From Luxibacter massiliensis (GTDB lineage: Bacteria > Bacillota > Clostridia > Lachnospirales > Lachnospiraceae), in assembly GCF_900604355.1 (NCBI RefSeq), contig NZ_UWOE01000002.1, forward strand, positions 248,001-312,000: a DNA stretch of 64,000 nucleotides, given 5' to 3'. Under the pieces are notes generated by a model. It was given only the letters and a program-made list of their open reading frames with translations, had not been told where the DNA came from and made no database searches. Shown in pieces: positions 17,200 to 25,511 of the stretch. Positions within the stretch are counted from its first letter, which is position 1. Every line of letters starts with the position of its first letter. The position numbers and the translations under genes were made by a program.

Positions 17200-18519
17200 A
17201 TGTTTGATGCAAATAATATTTTATTGGGACTTTTTTTGATTTCATATGTGCTCATGATAGTTGCTTTAGTAAAAGGCTATAATCCATCATTGGTGCTGTT
17301 GGGAACCGGTATATTGTGGGCAGTCCTGGGCGGCATGAATCTGCAGGGGATCTTAAATGATTTGATTTCCGGCCAGTTCCAGGCACAGGCAGTGTCATTT
17401 ATGACGATTATTTTTGGCGCGTGGTTTGCCCAGGTCATGATAAAAACCGGTATAGTAAAGACGATTATCCGTACGGCAGTGGAGCTGGGAGGCGATAATC
17501 CGAAGGTGCTGATTGCAATTATTATGATTGTTGTAAGTGTGATGTTTACTTCGCTTTACAGTATTGGGCCTGTAATCGCAGTTGGCGTTATCGTCCTTCC
17601 GGTTATGATATCATTGGGGATTCCATCTAGAATTTCCATTGTGGCCTTTGGCAAATCTGTGGCTGTGGCCCAGCTGCTCAATGTATCCCAGTATGTTGTA
17701 ATGCGTGGTTTGTTGTCTTATGTTGAGGAAATTCCGGAGACAATGACTTCCCCGTGGACGCCGTATGCATTTATTGCATTTGGAATCGGCATTGTTATAA
17801 GTATTGCCGGCGTCCTTATCATGTACAGTATGTCCACCAGAAAACAGGTAAGGAAGGTTAGGAAAGTAAAGAGCTGGGCTGTAAAGGCAGTTGACAGTGA
17901 TGAAATAACATTTGTTCCATGGTATGTGTGTATTGCAACAATTATCCCTGTTGTACTGATGATGGCGTTTAAGGTAAATATTTTTGCTTCATTTATTATC
18001 GGTATACTTTATGCCATATGTACAGCTAAAATAACATATAGGAAAATCAGGATTTTCCCAATGATCAGCAAAAGCTTTAAAACAGGTGCGGGGGAGTCTG
18101 CAGGCATGATTATGTATATGGCCTGTGCATACACAGTTGCAAGCGGCGCTTCTTCTATCCGCCCTGTGCTGCAGGAGACACTTGGGGGAGTACTCCCAGA
18201 GACTACATTGGGACTGACAATCTTTATGCTCATACTGGTGCCCCTATTTATGTACAGAGGGCCTCTGGCTCTGGCAGGCGCAGGCGCCGCCATCTATGCC
18301 ACTATTTTTGCAGTGGGCGCGGTCCCTGTTACGTATTTATGGCTTTTATGTTTTGCAGGAAATTCTATATACAGTGGAGTGGATCCTACAAACTCGACTA
18401 ACGTATGGACTTGTTCTTATGCAAAAGTAAAACCTATGGAGTTTATTAAAACTGCATTGCCCATTTGCTGGGTGTATGGGATCTGCATACTTGGGGTTCT
18501 GTATTATATGCATGGATAA
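17200..18519 (+). CDS. IT-superfamily organic-acid transporter (GntP/CitMHS/DcuC-like)
   Basis: 439 residues, about 11-12 hydrophobic segments, with a discontinuous-helix pattern (GAWFAQVMIKTG, VSVMFTSLYSIGPVIAVG, and NSIYSGVDPTNSTN near the C-terminus) typical of ion transporter superfamily symporters for carboxylates. Together with the CoA-transferases it probably imports the acid that is activated. It is 41 bases after the MaoC-like gene behind AAAGGAAAAGGAAA. The individual family assignment is uncertain. Confidence 0.75.
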   Translation: MFDANNILLGLFLISYVLMIVALVKGYNPSLVLLGTGILWAVLGGMNLQGILNDLISGQFQAQAVSFMTIIFGAWFAQVMIKTGIVKTIIRTAVELGGDNPKVLIAIIMIVVSVMFTSLYSIGPVIAVGVIVLPVMISLGIPSRISIVAFGKSVAVAQLLNVSQYVVMRGLLSYVEEIPETMTSPWTPYAFIAFGIGIVISIAGVLIMYSMSTRKQVRKVRKVKSWAVKAVDSDEITFVPWYVCIATIIPVVLMMAFKVNIFASFIIGILYAICTAKITYRKIRIFPMISKSFKTGAGESAGMIMYMACAYTVASGASSIRPVLQETLGGVLPETTLGLTIFMLILVPLFMYRGPLALAGAGAAIYATIFAVGAVPVTYLWLLCFAGNSIYSGVDPTNSTNVWTCSYAKVKPMEFIKTALPICWVYGICILGVLYYMHG

Positions 18520-18627
18520 GGGGGTATTAGGGTCTGTCTGTAACTATAGTTATCTCCGGTTTAGAGGGGCAATTTCATATGCCTTGAAGCCGGGTGCATA
18601 TCAATCAATTAGGGAGATGGAGGAGCT

Positions 18628-20781
18628 ATGAGTAAAAGAAAGGTACGTATGGGAATTGATGTGGGAGGAACCCACACAAAAGCAGTTGCCATCGATAACG
18701 ATACATTTGAAATAATAGGAAAGGTTCAGGTCCACACTACCCATGACAGTGAGCAGGGAGTGGCGGCGGGTGTCGTAGAGTGTTTTCAGAAATGCCTTCA
18801 GGATAATGACATTGACCCGGAGGATGTTATATTTCTGGCACATAGTACAACGCAGGCCACCAATGCCCTGCTGGAAGGTGATGTGGCGCGGGTGGGAATT
18901 GTATCTACGGGCGGAAAGGGATTATCCTCACTGCTTATTAAAAGCCAGACAAAATTGGGGAATCTCCCTCTTGTAACGGGCAGGTTCATAGAGACACGCT
19001 CCCGCTATATAGACGGCCAGAGCCTGACAGAACCCAACGTGCGCAATGTGGTCAAGTCCCTGGCCAATGATGGGGCAGAGATTATTGTGGCATCAGAGGT
19101 ATACGGGGTTGACGGTGGGGAAGGAGAAAAACTGATTGCCCAGGTGGCGGAGAGCGAAGGCCTGAAGGTGACAAGGGCATCTGAAATCAGTAAGCTTTAT
19201 GGACTGACAACCAGGACACGGACAGCTGCCGTCAATGCCAGTATACTCCCCAAAATGCTGGATACGGCTAATTCTACTGAAAGTAGTGTTAAGGCCACGG
19301 GGATACAGGCGCCGCTTATGATTATGAGGGGCGACGGGGGTGTTATGAGTATTGAAGAGATGCGTAAAAGGCCGATTCTCTCCATGATGTCAGGGCCCAC
19401 AGCCAGCGTTGTAGGCGCACTGATGTACCTCCGTGCCTCTGTGGGGATTTACTTTGAGGTTGGCGGCACCAGTACAAATATCGGTGTGATCAAAAATGGC
19501 AGGCCTACGATTAAACATGCAGAGCTTGCCGGGTACAGGACTTATGTCAACTCCCTGGATGTGCGGGTCCTGGGCGTGGCAGGGGGGAGTATGGTTCGCG
19601 CAGATAAGGGGAGACTGGTAGATGTAGGGCCTAGAAGTGCACATATAGCGGGACTTCCGTATAGTGCATTCGCATCTGAGGAGGATATTGTAGATCCTGA
19701 ATTATATTTTGTGACTCCTAAAAAAGGCGACCCATCAGATTACTGTGCAATCCGCTGCAAGAACGGGAAAAATTATACAATTACCAATACATGTGCTGCC
19801 AACGTACTGGGACTTACCAGTCCAGAATTTTATGCACATGGAAATCAGGCGGCGGCTAAAAAGGCAATGAAACCTTTGGCAGATTATCTCGGTGTGTCAG
19901 TGGAAGAGGCCGCAAGGCAGATTCTAAGCACAGCCTGTGCGAAGCTGATTCCGGTAGTGGAGGAGCTTATCGCAGAATATAAGCTGGATTCCGACCAGGC
20001 AGTGCTGGTTGGATGCGGAGGAGGCGCGGCAGCGTTGATTCCATTTATGGGGCAGCAGATGAACATTAAATATAAAATTCCTCAAAATGCAGATGTCATC
20101 TCATCCATTGGAGTTGCACTCGCAATGGTTCGGGACACAGTGGAACGTGTCATACCTAACCCCACCGAGGCGGATATCACGGCAATACGCAGGGAGGCCG
20201 TAGAGTCAGTGATTAAGCTTGGTGCAGCGCCGGACAGTATAGAGACTGTTGTGGAGATTGATAATCAAAAACAGAGGGTTTCCGTATCTGCCATGGGTTC
20301 AACAGAAGTAAAAACAACGGATATGATGAAGGCAGTGGATGAGAGGGAGGCTCAGAAGATAGCCTCTGAGTCCTTTGGAAACAGCGGCCAGAAGATAGGG
20401 CTTGCAGGAAAAACAGACGCGATGTATGTGTATACCCAGGAGAGGGCAGAGAAGAAAATGGGGAGGAAACAAAAGGTTACACATGCAGTCCGTGTCTTAG
20501 ACCAGAAAGGGTTTATCAAATTGCAGACTGCTCAGGGCACAGTGATGAATTCTACGATTGGGGGCCTTGATACAGATTTTAAAAAATTATTTGATGAACT
20601 CAGCACATATAAAGGAGATGTCATTATTTGCCCGGACTTATTTATAGTAGTGGGCGGCCGTATTATAGAAGTTTCAGGAGTATCAAATTTAGAGCAGGGA
20701 ACAGGCATCATCAATGCCGAGGTAAACGGGATGCCGGCAGGTGAAGCGGCAATCCTCATAGGGATCAGGCAGGCCATATAG
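18628..20781 (+). CDS. Hydantoinase/oxoprolinase A (HyuA)-family protein
   Basis: 717 residues. The N-terminal ASKHA-type nucleotide site GIDVGGTHTKAVAID and the core FEVGGTSTNIGVIKNGRP, then AVLVGCGGGAAALIP, are typical of HyuA/acetone-carboxylase beta subunits. Partners (HyuB) normally lie next door, but none is seen. The start is ATG 18628 behind GGAGGAG. In this operon it may phosphorylate or ring-open an amide/carbonyl substrate using ATP, but the function is unproven. It is the last clear catabolic gene of the block. Confidence 0.85.
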   Translation: MSKRKVRMGIDVGGTHTKAVAIDNDTFEIIGKVQVHTTHDSEQGVAAGVVECFQKCLQDNDIDPEDVIFLAHSTTQATNALLEGDVARVGIVSTGGKGLSSLLIKSQTKLGNLPLVTGRFIETRSRYIDGQSLTEPNVRNVVKSLANDGAEIIVASEVYGVDGGEGEKLIAQVAESEGLKVTRASEISKLYGLTTRTRTAAVNASILPKMLDTANSTESSVKATGIQAPLMIMRGDGGVMSIEEMRKRPILSMMSGPTASVVGALMYLRASVGIYFEVGGTSTNIGVIKNGRPTIKHAELAGYRTYVNSLDVRVLGVAGGSMVRADKGRLVDVGPRSAHIAGLPYSAFASEEDIVDPELYFVTPKKGDPSDYCAIRCKNGKNYTITNTCAANVLGLTSPEFYAHGNQAAAKKAMKPLADYLGVSVEEAARQILSTACAKLIPVVEELIAEYKLDSDQAVLVGCGGGAAALIPFMGQQMNIKYKIPQNADVISSIGVALAMVRDTVERVIPNPTEADITAIRREAVESVIKLGAAPDSIETVVEIDNQKQRVSVSAMGSTEVKTTDMMKAVDEREAQKIASESFGNSGQKIGLAGKTDAMYVYTQERAEKKMGRKQKVTHAVRVLDQKGFIKLQTAQGTVMNSTIGGLDTDFKKLFDELSTYKGDVIICPDLFIVVGGRIIEVSGVSNLEQGTGIINAEVNGMPAGEAAILIGIRQAI

Positions 20782-20842
20782 AGGGTTCCCGGCTGGAAGA
20801 GGGCCATGGGGAAGATGAAGGTATAGAATGGAGGCGGCAGGG

Positions 20843-21490
20843 ATGGATGACAGACTAGCAGGCGTCATTTCTTCTTTGAAAGTAATTCCTAAAAAGCGCT
20901 GGGATGATTATATTTTGCGCCAGGATTTATTTTACAGGCATTATACAGAAGAAATGTGCCAGGACATTGTTCAGAAGGCAAAAGAGGCAGGGCGGAAAAA
21001 GGCCCTGGAAGTATCGGCAGAAAGCAGGGATATGGAAGAACTTATCAGGATCAATGGCCTCAAAGTGAAGATGGCACAAGATAAAGAATTTATTATGCCT
21101 GATTCCATAAACTTTGCAGAATACCATGACGGAGAGATAAAAATTTCCAAAAGACTGCTACGGGCATTGGACAAAAATAAAGACACTCTGTTTAGGGTGC
21201 TGGGAGAGTTTGAGCCCTGCAGCGTACTTTTCTGCCATGAGCTGTACCATTTCTATGAAGATACAGAAGAAAATCTGGAAAACGCAGGGATCACTATAAA
21301 GATAAAACCCATCCCCTTCATAAATAAAACCATTTCCCCTGAAAGTGCAGGGGAAATAGCAGCCTATGAATTCGCAGGACAGATGCAGAAGATAGACTTT
21401 CACCCCTATATACTGGGACTGATAGGACTTTATGAGTACGATAGAAATGCGGCTGATAGCATAATGAATAGTATCAGCAATACAGTATAA
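20843..21490 (+). CDS. Uncharacterised protein with HExxH zinc motif
   Basis: 215 residues, not recognised as a named family. It has HELYH (HExxH) in LFCHELYHFYED and a downstream glutamate in SAGEIAAYEFAGQ about 50 residues later, a spacing seen in some zincins; a metallopeptidase or metal-binding role is an inference. No signal peptide. ATG 20843 is chosen because GGAGG ends 8 bases before it. It lies 61 bases after the HyuA gene and is closed by a strong terminator, so it belongs to the same transcript. Confidence 0.6.
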   Translation: MDDRLAGVISSLKVIPKKRWDDYILRQDLFYRHYTEEMCQDIVQKAKEAGRKKALEVSAESRDMEELIRINGLKVKMAQDKEFIMPDSINFAEYHDGEIKISKRLLRALDKNKDTLFRVLGEFEPCSVLFCHELYHFYEDTEENLENAGITIKIKPIPFINKTISPESAGEIAAYEFAGQMQKIDFHPYILGLIGLYEYDRNAADSIMNSISNTV

Positions 21491-21500
21491 AAACATTTTA

Positions 21501-21528
21501 CAGCGCAGCTTCGGCTGCGCTGCTTTTG
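21501..21528 (+). terminator. UUCG-loop terminator of the CoA-transferase operon
   Basis: CAGCGCAGC-TTCG-GCTGCGCTG followed by CTTTTG: a 9-bp GC stem with UUCG tetraloop. Confidence 0.85.
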
Positions 21529-21562
21529 GGTTATCAATTAGGTACAGGTCTGAGGAAGGTTT

Positions 21563-21596
21563 GGGACGTAACAAAACGCAAAAAGGTTACGTCCTA
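21563..21596. repeat. Short hairpin repeat, family 3, copy A (GGACGTAAC)
   Basis: GGACGTAAC (21564-21572) and GTTACGTCC (21586-21594) with an A-rich loop. A close relative lies at 52414-52444 after yhaM. Confidence 0.7.
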
Positions 21597-21658
21597 AATT
21601 AACGCATACCTCCGCCCTGCATATACTAACCATATAATGTCTGGAAATGGAAGTGTAT

Positions 21659-22132
21659 ATGATGAACCCTAAACTGCCTTATTATATGGCATATCCAATG
21701 CCGCTGGCTTACGATGATGAGAAGGTTGAGAGGATGGACTTTGAGTATATGAAGAGCCTGTATCCGTCCGCAGCGAAGAAGGTTTTACCGTATGTAGAGG
21801 ATGAATGTGACAGGCTGGAATACCAGTGCAGTATGATGTACGATGAATATCCGGATAAGCTGCAGCTTAGGATGATGAGCGGGAGAATTTATGATAATGT
21901 GATGAAGCATGAAAAAATGTTCTATGAAAGTGGATATGAAGATGTTGCTGAACAGTTACAAATGGAGAAGCAGCAGGCCCCCAGGCCAGGACGTGGGGAA
22001 CCTGCGCAGAACCGGCCGCCCCAAGGTACTGGCAGGCCAAATTGGCTCCGTGACCTGATTGAAGTGATGCTGTATCAGGAATTATATAAACGTAGATGTG
22101 ATAACCGTAGGTGCAGGCGCCGATTTTACTAA
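21659..22132 (+). CDS. Conserved Lachnospiraceae-type hypothetical protein
   Basis: 157 residues, acidic and methionine/tyrosine-rich at the N-terminus (PYYMAYPMPLAYDDE), with a proline/arginine linker near residues 115-130 and a very basic C-terminus (YKRRCDNRRCRRRFY). It is familiar in spore-forming clostridia as a protein of unknown function, and a spore-coat-type role is a guess from composition. ATG 21659 or 21662 is chosen because the ATG at 21647 lies inside the ribosome-binding region. Confidence 0.6.
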   Translation: MMNPKLPYYMAYPMPLAYDDEKVERMDFEYMKSLYPSAAKKVLPYVEDECDRLEYQCSMMYDEYPDKLQLRMMSGRIYDNVMKHEKMFYESGYEDVAEQLQMEKQQAPRPGRGEPAQNRPPQGTGRPNWLRDLIEVMLYQELYKRRCDNRRCRRRFY

Positions 22133-22147
22133 ATAATAAGGTTGTGT

Positions 22148-22440
22148 TATAATGTAACGCGGATGGAACAATTTTCTCTGTAGAGATGCTGGCATGGCTG
22201 CATACATACAGGGGGAGAAACAGTAATTAGCCTTAGTTTACAGAAAAATATGCCTGAGAAGTATTAACACGGCATGCGCGCCCCAGTTTATGGGTATTTA
22301 CCTGGTACAAAAGGACATTGTGGAGCCACTTCGGCTGGAATGTAGGTAAATATACTAAAAAGTGGGTGCGCAGGCTATAAAATATATCTTAAAATTACTT
22401 TGGGCGCCGCTACATTTGCGGCTGTAAACAGGAGGGTTAG
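22148..22440 (+). ncRNA. Candidate structured RNA or long leader upstream of the shikimate kinase gene
   Basis: TATAAT (22148-22153) with a weak -35 TTTACT 17 bases upstream precedes nearly 300 non-coding bases. A nested stem is visible: GCATGCGCGCCC (from 22272) pairs with GGGTGCGCAGGC (to about 22375), inside it TATTTACCT with AGGTAAATA, and inside that ACATT...AATGT around AGCC-ACTTC-GGCT. An earlier hairpin pairs TTTCTC with GAGAAA. A 6S-like RNA or an unknown cis-regulator is possible; no family was matched. Confidence 0.4.
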
Positions 22441-22467
22441 ATGAGATAAAACAAGGTGAATAAACAT

Positions 22468-22977
22468 ATGAAAAAGAATCTTATTTTTATAGGAATGCCT
22501 GCGGTAGGTAAAAGCACAGTCGGCGTGGTTATTGCTAAAAGGCTTGGCATGCAGTTCGTGGATACGGATTTACTGATTCAGGCGCAGGAAAACCGGCTCC
22601 TGAGAGAGATTATTAACGATGTTGGAGAAGACGGGTTTCTGAAAATTGAAAACCAGGTGAATAGGGATGTGGATGTCAGCAACTCCGTGATTTCACCTGG
22701 AGGAAGCGTTGTCTACTGTGAAGAGGCAATGCAGCATTTTAAGGAAATCGGAACTATTGTATATTTGAAGGCTTCTTATCAAACAATAAAACGAAGGATC
22801 CGAAGTCCCCAAAAAAGAGGCGTCGTCCTGAGAGAAGGCCAGACTTTCAGAGATCTGTATAATGAGAGAATAAAGCTGTTTGAGCAGTATGCAGATATCA
22901 CAGTTTGTGAGGACGGATGCAGGATTGAAGAGACGATTGAGAACGTGCTTTCGGCGGTTGAAAATAGTATAAGATAG
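22468..22977 (+). CDS. Shikimate kinase family protein
   Basis: 169 residues with Walker A GMPAVGKSTVG, FVDTD and SPGGSVVYCEE, matching AroK/AroL folds; the GGG loop is SPGGS here. Shikimate kinase phosphorylates shikimate in aromatic amino acid synthesis. The usual substrate arginines are not all obvious, so a related small-molecule kinase is possible. ATG 22468 has AAGGTGA 8 bases upstream. It stands alone upstream of murA behind a long structured leader. Confidence 0.7.
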   Translation: MKKNLIFIGMPAVGKSTVGVVIAKRLGMQFVDTDLLIQAQENRLLREIINDVGEDGFLKIENQVNRDVDVSNSVISPGGSVVYCEEAMQHFKEIGTIVYLKASYQTIKRRIRSPQKRGVVLREGQTFRDLYNERIKLFEQYADITVCEDGCRIEETIENVLSAVENSIR

Positions 22978-23124
22978 CCACAGCGGCCAAAGCAGGGGAA
23001 AAAATGATTTTACAAATGGCCATTTTGTGGTATAATGGCTTAGCATATTGGATTTTGCTTGTAAGTAACAGGGGAATTAATAATAAGGGATCACGATAAC
23101 AATATCGGATAATCGAGGTGCAAT

Positions 23125-24417
23125 ATGGAGCAATATATAATCAAAGGCGGCAGTCCGCTCGTAGGGGAAGTAGAAATTGGCGGAGCGAAGAATGCGGCGC
23201 TTGCGATTCTGGCAGCAGCAATTATGACGGATGAGACTGTCCTGATTGATAATCTGCCGGATGTGAATGATATTAATGTTATGTTGGAAGCTATTGCAGG
23301 GATTGGGGCAATGGTTCAGCGAATCGACCGTCATACGGTAAAAATAAATGGAAGTACAATTGGTGACTTTAATATTGAATATGACTATATTAAGAAAATC
23401 AGGGCATCTTATTATCTTCTGGGCGCCCTGTTAGGTAAGTATAAGAGGGCTGAGGTTGCCCTTCCCGGGGGATGTAATATTGGGAGCCGCCCCATAGACC
23501 AGCATTTGAAGGGATTCCGCGCCCTTGGTGCAGATGTAGATATAGAACATGGTAAGATTGTGGCAGATGCTGAGGCGCTCAGGGGAACCCATTTATACTT
23601 CGATGTGGTTACAGTTGGCGCCACGATTAATGTTATGATGGCTGCAGCAATGGCAGATGGCCTGACCATTATGGAAAATGTGGCAAAAGAACCCCATGTG
23701 GTGGATGTGGCAAATTTCCTGAACAGTATGGGCGCAAATATTAGGGGGGCAGGTACGGATGTTATTAAAATCAGGGGTGTAAAATCCCTGCATAAAACAG
23801 AATATTCTATCATCCCGGATCAGATTGAAGCGGGGACGTTTATGTTTGCAGCGGCAGCAACTATGGGGGATGTGACGGTTTTAAATGTTATTCCTAAGCA
23901 TTTGGATGCCACGATTTCGAAATTAGTAGATATTGGGTGTGAAATAGAAGAATTTGACGATGCTGTGAGGGTGGTTGCGAAGAGAAGGCTGAGCTGTACC
24001 CAAGTAAAGACTCTTCCCTATCCTGGATATCCCACAGACATGCAGCCTCAAATAGGTGTTGCACTGGCATTGGCAAAGGGTACGAGCACAATTACAGAGA
24101 GCATTTTTGAGAATAGATTTAAATATTTAGACGAGCTGGCACGTATGGGCGCTGTAATTAAGGTGGAGGGGAATTCTGCTACAATCGAGGGGGTAGAGAA
24201 GTTTTCCGGAGCACGGGTAAGCGCACCTGACCTACGCGCTGGAGCAGCCCTGTGCATTGCAGGACTCGCTACGGATGGCATTACTATTATAGATGATATT
24301 ATTTATATCCAGAGAGGATATGAGAGGTTTGAAGAGAAACTGCGGAGTCTGGGCGGCATGATTGAAAAGGTTTCCAGTGAAAAGGAGATCCAGAAGTTTA
24401 AATTTAAGGTGGGTTAA
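23125..24417 (+). CDS. murA: UDP-N-acetylglucosamine 1-carboxyvinyltransferase
   Basis: 430 residues. Catalyses the first committed step of peptidoglycan synthesis, adding enolpyruvate to UDP-GlcNAc in the cytoplasm. The uridine-site GGAKNAALAILAAA and the active-site cysteine loop PGGCNIGSRPID are present (Cys rather than Asp, so fosfomycin-type inactivation is expected). It starts at ATG 23125 after a GAGGTG site and is followed by its own terminator. Confidence 0.93.
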   Translation: MEQYIIKGGSPLVGEVEIGGAKNAALAILAAAIMTDETVLIDNLPDVNDINVMLEAIAGIGAMVQRIDRHTVKINGSTIGDFNIEYDYIKKIRASYYLLGALLGKYKRAEVALPGGCNIGSRPIDQHLKGFRALGADVDIEHGKIVADAEALRGTHLYFDVVTVGATINVMMAAAMADGLTIMENVAKEPHVVDVANFLNSMGANIRGAGTDVIKIRGVKSLHKTEYSIIPDQIEAGTFMFAAAATMGDVTVLNVIPKHLDATISKLVDIGCEIEEFDDAVRVVAKRRLSCTQVKTLPYPGYPTDMQPQIGVALALAKGTSTITESIFENRFKYLDELARMGAVIKVEGNSATIEGVEKFSGARVSAPDLRAGAALCIAGLATDGITIIDDIIYIQRGYERFEEKLRSLGGMIEKVSSEKEIQKFKFKVG

Positions 24418-24428
24418 GCGCGATGGAG

Positions 24429-24470
24429 AGGAAATGTGGTAGGGTATAATCTGCATTTCCTTTTTGTTTT
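24429..24470 (+). terminator. Terminator of murA
   Basis: AGGAAATG pairs with CATTTCCT and is followed by TTTTTGTTTT. Confidence 0.8.
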
Positions 24471-24570
24471 GTTCTAGAGTGATGCCGATTGGCTGGGGCA
24501 CAAATATGTTTTACAGAAAATAATCAAATTAACACTAAAAAAAAGCTAAGAAAATGTGCGGAGGGAGAAA

Positions 24571-25185
24571 ATGGGCAGTGGCGGGAAATGTAGAAGGATG
24601 GCAGCAGATGATGCTGAGAATGGTCTTACAGTCCGGTTGGCAGATTTATCAGATGCGGGGCAGATTCTGGAAATTTATGCTTACTATGTGGAGAACACGG
24701 CCATTACCTTTGAGTATCAGGTGCCGACTTTGGAAGAATTTAGGGGGAGAATAAGTAAAATAGCAGAGCGGTATCCATATCTTGTAGCAGAATCAAACGG
24801 GGGGATACAGGGATACTGTTATGCTGCCTCTTTTAAAGATAGGGATGCGTATAATTGGGCTGTAGAGACAACTGTGTATGTAAAACAGGGTTGCAGGGGG
24901 CGGGGAGTTGGCAAGGTGTTGTATGAATGTATGGAGGCGGTGCTGAGAAAACAAAATATATTGAACCTGAATGCCTGCATCGCGTACCCGAATCCTGAAA
25001 GTATTGCCTTTCACGAAAAAATGGGGTATAAGGTAGCCGCACATTTTCATAAATGTGGTTATAAACACGGCGTCTGGTACGATATGGTATGGATGGAGAA
25101 GTTCCTTGGAGAACACCCAGAAGAGCCGCAGGATGTGATACCGGCGGCACGATTTGCAGAGCAGGCCGTCAAAAAAATTAAGTAG
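24571..25185 (+). CDS. GNAT N-acetyltransferase, phosphinothricin/methionine-sulfone type
   Basis: 204 residues. The acetyl-CoA pyrophosphate loop is QGCRGRGVGKVLYE; the N-terminal VRLADLSDAGQILEIY and the GYKHGVWYDMVWMEK end are typical of the PAT/MnaT branch, which acetylates methionine sulfoxide-type analogues or similar amino acids. ATG 24571 is chosen over an upstream GTG because GGAGGGAG lies just before it, giving a short polar N-terminal extension. It is a single-gene unit between murA and the S-box. Confidence 0.82.
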   Translation: MGSGGKCRRMAADDAENGLTVRLADLSDAGQILEIYAYYVENTAITFEYQVPTLEEFRGRISKIAERYPYLVAESNGGIQGYCYAASFKDRDAYNWAVETTVYVKQGCRGRGVGKVLYECMEAVLRKQNILNLNACIAYPNPESIAFHEKMGYKVAAHFHKCGYKHGVWYDMVWMEKFLGEHPEEPQDVIPAARFAEQAVKKIK

Positions 25186-25274
25186 GATAAATTATTTGAA
25201 AATTTTTATTGACTTTTATTATAAATCAGTGTAAAGTACGTAATGTACTAAAACAATTTAATGAAGCAAACTTT

Positions 25275-25372
25275 CTCTTATTCAGAGCAGTGGAGATACA
25301 AAGGATCTGTGAAGCTGCGGCAACCCCTCTAAGGAAGGTGCCAACCTGAGCGAGTAATCGAACAATAAGAGG
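25275..25372 (+). promoter_or_regulatory. SAM-I (S-box) riboswitch
   Basis: P1 arms CTCTTAT and ATAAGAG enclose the S-box core: CAGTGGAGATACAAAGGATCTG, the kink-turn region, GCGGCAACCCCTCT and AAGGTGCCAACCTGAGCGAG-ATCGAAC. These conserved blocks are in S-box order. It is 140 bases before metK, the classic target; SAM binding would favour the terminator that follows. Confidence 0.9.
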
Positions 25373-25389
25373 ATTGGTTTATAAGAAAT

Positions 25390-25424
25390 ATAAACAGTCC
25401 GCTTTTTGTGGGCTGTTTGTTATT
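25390..25424 (+). terminator. S-box-controlled terminator
   Basis: AAACAGTCC pairs with GGGCTGTTT and is followed by GTTATTTT, between the riboswitch and the metK ribosome site. Confidence 0.75.
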
Positions 25425-25511
25425 TTACAGATAAAAAGCCCCGGAGAGAAAGAGCTGATTTGGACTGTGTCTATAATACGCAGTCCTGCCAATTCACAAA
25501 GGAGAGGACAT

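Noticed and set aside
25374..25511. Upstream extension of metK
   Set aside because: It covers the S-box terminator; ATG 25512 has a ribosome site and the conserved N-terminus.
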